A stretch of 64,000 bases of DNA from Kosakonia sp. H02 (lineage in GTDB: Bacteria; Pseudomonadota; Gammaproteobacteria; Enterobacterales; Enterobacteriaceae), in assembly GCA_030704225.1 (NCBI GenBank), contig CP131915.1:2108001-2172000 (forward strand), read 5' to 3'. The position numbers and the translations under genes were made by a program. Below the pieces are notes generated by a model that was given only the letters and a program-made list of their open reading frames with translations, was not told the DNA's origin and made no database searches. Shown in pieces: positions 62,523-64,000 of this stretch (the stretch's first letter is position 1; the number at the start of each line of letters is the position of its first letter).

Positions 62523-63461
62523 ATGCACCGTTACCGTTTTCTCTTATTCCGACCATTACAACTTCTGCCGGTACTGTTGGGGATAAGCATCATTACTTTC
62601 GCGATGGTACGGGCGATCCCCGGCGATCCGGCGCGCATTCTTTTAGGCGTGCGCAGTACTCCGGCGGCACTGGCGCGGATCCGTGCGCAGTTCGGACTGG
62701 ATGAACCTTTATGGATACAGTATGGTTATTTTTTGCGCAACTTATTGCAGGGCGAATTAGGAAAATCCATAGTCTACCGTGTTGATACCGTGAAGTTGAT
62801 CGGCTCACGCCTGGAACCCACCCTCTGGCTGGTGCTGGGAAGTGTGATACTGGCGATCCTTTTCACCGTGCCGCTGGCTTCCCTGGCCGCGCGTCAACGT
62901 GGGCGCATCGCCGATCAGCTTATTCGCCTGTTCACCACCGCCGGGCTGGGTTTCCCCGCCTTCTGGCTGGGCATCATGATGATTATTGTCTTCAGCGTGG
63001 TGCTGGGCTGGTTCCCGGTTTCCGGTTACGGCAGTGATTTTACCGACCAGTTGCACCATATGGTGTTGCCGTGTTTGACGGTCGCGCTGGCGCTGTCGGC
63101 GGTGCTTATTCGCAACCTGCGCGCCAGCCTGCTGATGGAGATGCGAAGCGATTATGTCATCGCCGCCAGAGCGCGCGGGCAGCGGGAAAACCGCATTTTC
63201 TGGCGTCATGTTTTGCCTAATTCCCTGGTGCCGACGCTGAATCTGCTGGCGGTGAATATCGGCTGGCTGATTGGCAGCACGGTGGTCATTGAGAGCGTAT
63301 TCGCCATTCCGGGTCTCGGGCAGTTGCTGGTGAAAGCCATTTTCAGCCGCGATTACATGGTGGTGCAGGGCGTCGTACTGGTGTTTGCCCTTGCAACCGT
63401 TGCCGTCAACCTGCTGGCCGATGTCTTAACGGTCGCACTCGATCCGAGGGTGAAACTATGA
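62523..63461 (+). CDS. Dipeptide/oligopeptide ABC permease (DppB type)
   Basis: A 312-aa inner-membrane permease with six helices. N-terminal LQLLPVLLGISIITFAMVRAIPGDPARILLG is the DppB/OppB signature; the EAA-type coupling loop is MRSDYVIAARARGQRENRIFWRHVLPNSL (near residue 205-233). I chose the ATG at 62523, with GGGAG seven bases upstream; ATGs at 62502 and 62517 are alternatives. It overlaps the next permease by 4 bases. First gene of an importer divergent from the LuxR solo. Confidence 0.85.
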   Translation: MHRYRFLLFRPLQLLPVLLGISIITFAMVRAIPGDPARILLGVRSTPAALARIRAQFGLDEPLWIQYGYFLRNLLQGELGKSIVYRVDTVKLIGSRLEPTLWLVLGSVILAILFTVPLASLAARQRGRIADQLIRLFTTAGLGFPAFWLGIMMIIVFSVVLGWFPVSGYGSDFTDQLHHMVLPCLTVALALSAVLIRNLRASLLMEMRSDYVIAARARGQRENRIFWRHVLPNSLVPTLNLLAVNIGWLIGSTVVIESVFAIPGLGQLLVKAIFSRDYMVVQGVVLVFALATVAVNLLADVLTVALDPRVKL

Positions 63462-64000
63462 GCGCCATCGGTGTGTTAACACAGTTACGCCGCCGGGCGA
63501 TCCCGCGCCATCACGCGCTCACAGCTGGCATGGTGATTGTCGGCATCTGGCTGTTTATCGCGCTTTTTGTGCCGTGGCTGGCGCCGTTTGATCCGGTCAC
63601 CCAGGATGCCAGCGCCAGCCTGTTACCGCCGGGCAGCACGCATCTTTTTGGCACCGACAATTTCGGTCGCGATATCTTCTCCCGCGTGCTGTGGGGCGCG
63701 CGGGTGGATCTGCAAATCTGCCTGCTGGGGGTTATCTTTCCGTTTCTGCTTGGCACCACGCTGGGCGCACTGTCGGGCTATCCTGGCGGCGCGGTGGATG
63801 CAACGATCATGCGCCTTATCGACATTGTGCTGGCGTTCCCTTTTCTCGTGCTGATGCTGGCGATCATCGCCATTCTCGGGCCGGGGCTCGGCAGCTTTTA
63901 TATTGCAATGGCGATGGTCGGCTGGGTCTCTTATGCCCGGCTGGTGCGCGCCCAGGTGCTGAGCCTTAAGCAGCGGGATTTTATTCTGGCGGCGCGCAGC
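63458..64000 (+). CDS. Dipeptide/oligopeptide ABC permease (DppC type), cut by window end
   Basis: The first 181 codons of the second permease: MSAIGVLTQLRRRAIPRHHA, a membrane helix, the DppC N-terminal domain with GTDNFGRDIFSRVLWGARVDL (near residues 65-85), further helices, and the coupling loop LSLKQRDFILAARS at the window edge. The ATG overlaps the DppB-type stop (ATGA). Binding protein and ATPases are expected beyond the window. Confidence 0.88.
   Translation, partial: MSAIGVLTQLRRRAIPRHHALTAGMVIVGIWLFIALFVPWLAPFDPVTQDASASLLPPGSTHLFGTDNFGRDIFSRVLWGARVDLQICLLGVIFPFLLGTTLGALSGYPGGAVDATIMRLIDIVLAFPFLVLMLAIIAILGPGLGSFYIAMAMVGWVSYARLVRAQVLSLKQRDFILAARS

Noticed and set aside
1..64000. CRISPR array or restriction/defence island
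   Set aside because: No regularly spaced identical repeats and no cas, restriction or known defence proteins other than hipBA were seen.

Overview
The window is a chromosomal segment of a member of the Enterobacteriaceae. Its first two thirds follow the Escherichia/Salmonella order from mscK to argU, with near-identical housekeeping proteins. A plant-associated LuxR solo/proline iminopeptidase locus at the right end, seen in Kosakonia and other plant-associated bacteria, suggests a Kosakonia-like genus. That genus call is inference; no identifier was available.

Layout. 1-12.5 kb: mscK (5' end outside the window), rsmS (small, easily missed), priC, ybaN, apt, dnaX (with the conserved -1 frameshift site), ybaB, recR, htpG (sigma-32 promoter), adk, hemH, gsk. 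12.5-14.3 kb: a hipBA toxin-antitoxin pair between gsk and ybaL, preceded by four operator-like 20-mers at an exact 28-bp period. 14.3-30 kb: ybaL, ushA, ybaK, ybaP, copA with a CueR-type promoter, a zinc-ribbon/TM2 gene, cueR, ybbJ-qmcA, cnoX (ybbN), ybbO, and tesA overlapping ybbA-ybbP. Several E. coli neighbours (aes, fsr, ybaQ, ybaST, fetAB) are absent. 30-34.2 kb: an outer-membrane porin gene and an sfbABC-type (NlpA/MetNI-like) importer, in the place Salmonella carries sfbABC. 34.2-44 kb: mnmH, purK-purE (PurR box), lpxH-ppiB, cysS, a PtsG-like PTS permease with a MalI-like LacI regulator, ybcJ, folD.

44-52.3 kb: an sfmACDHF chaperone-usher fimbrial operon, convergent fimZ, a second LuxR-type HTH regulator of FimY size, and tRNA-Arg(UCU) (argU/fimU). 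52.3-62 kb is accessory DNA beyond the tRNA: a small heat-shock protein, a YnfU-like zinc-ribbon protein, a possible small RNA, an orphan 74-aa protein, a beta-glucoside operon (GH1 plus IIBCA permease) behind a BglG-type RAT/terminator but without a BglG gene in view, an H-NS paralogue, a truncated LysR gene and an Old Yellow Enzyme.

60.5-64 kb: the most interesting system. A LuxR solo carries the Trp-to-Met and Tyr-to-Trp substitutions that mark the plant-associated (PAB) subfamily. It sits directly upstream of a proline iminopeptidase gene and divergent from a dipeptide-type ABC importer that runs off the window. Two nearly identical 20-bp lux-box-like dyads lie in front of the peptidase and in front of the importer. 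This gives a coherent model: a host-signal sensor switching on both import and hydrolysis of a peptide-like compound.
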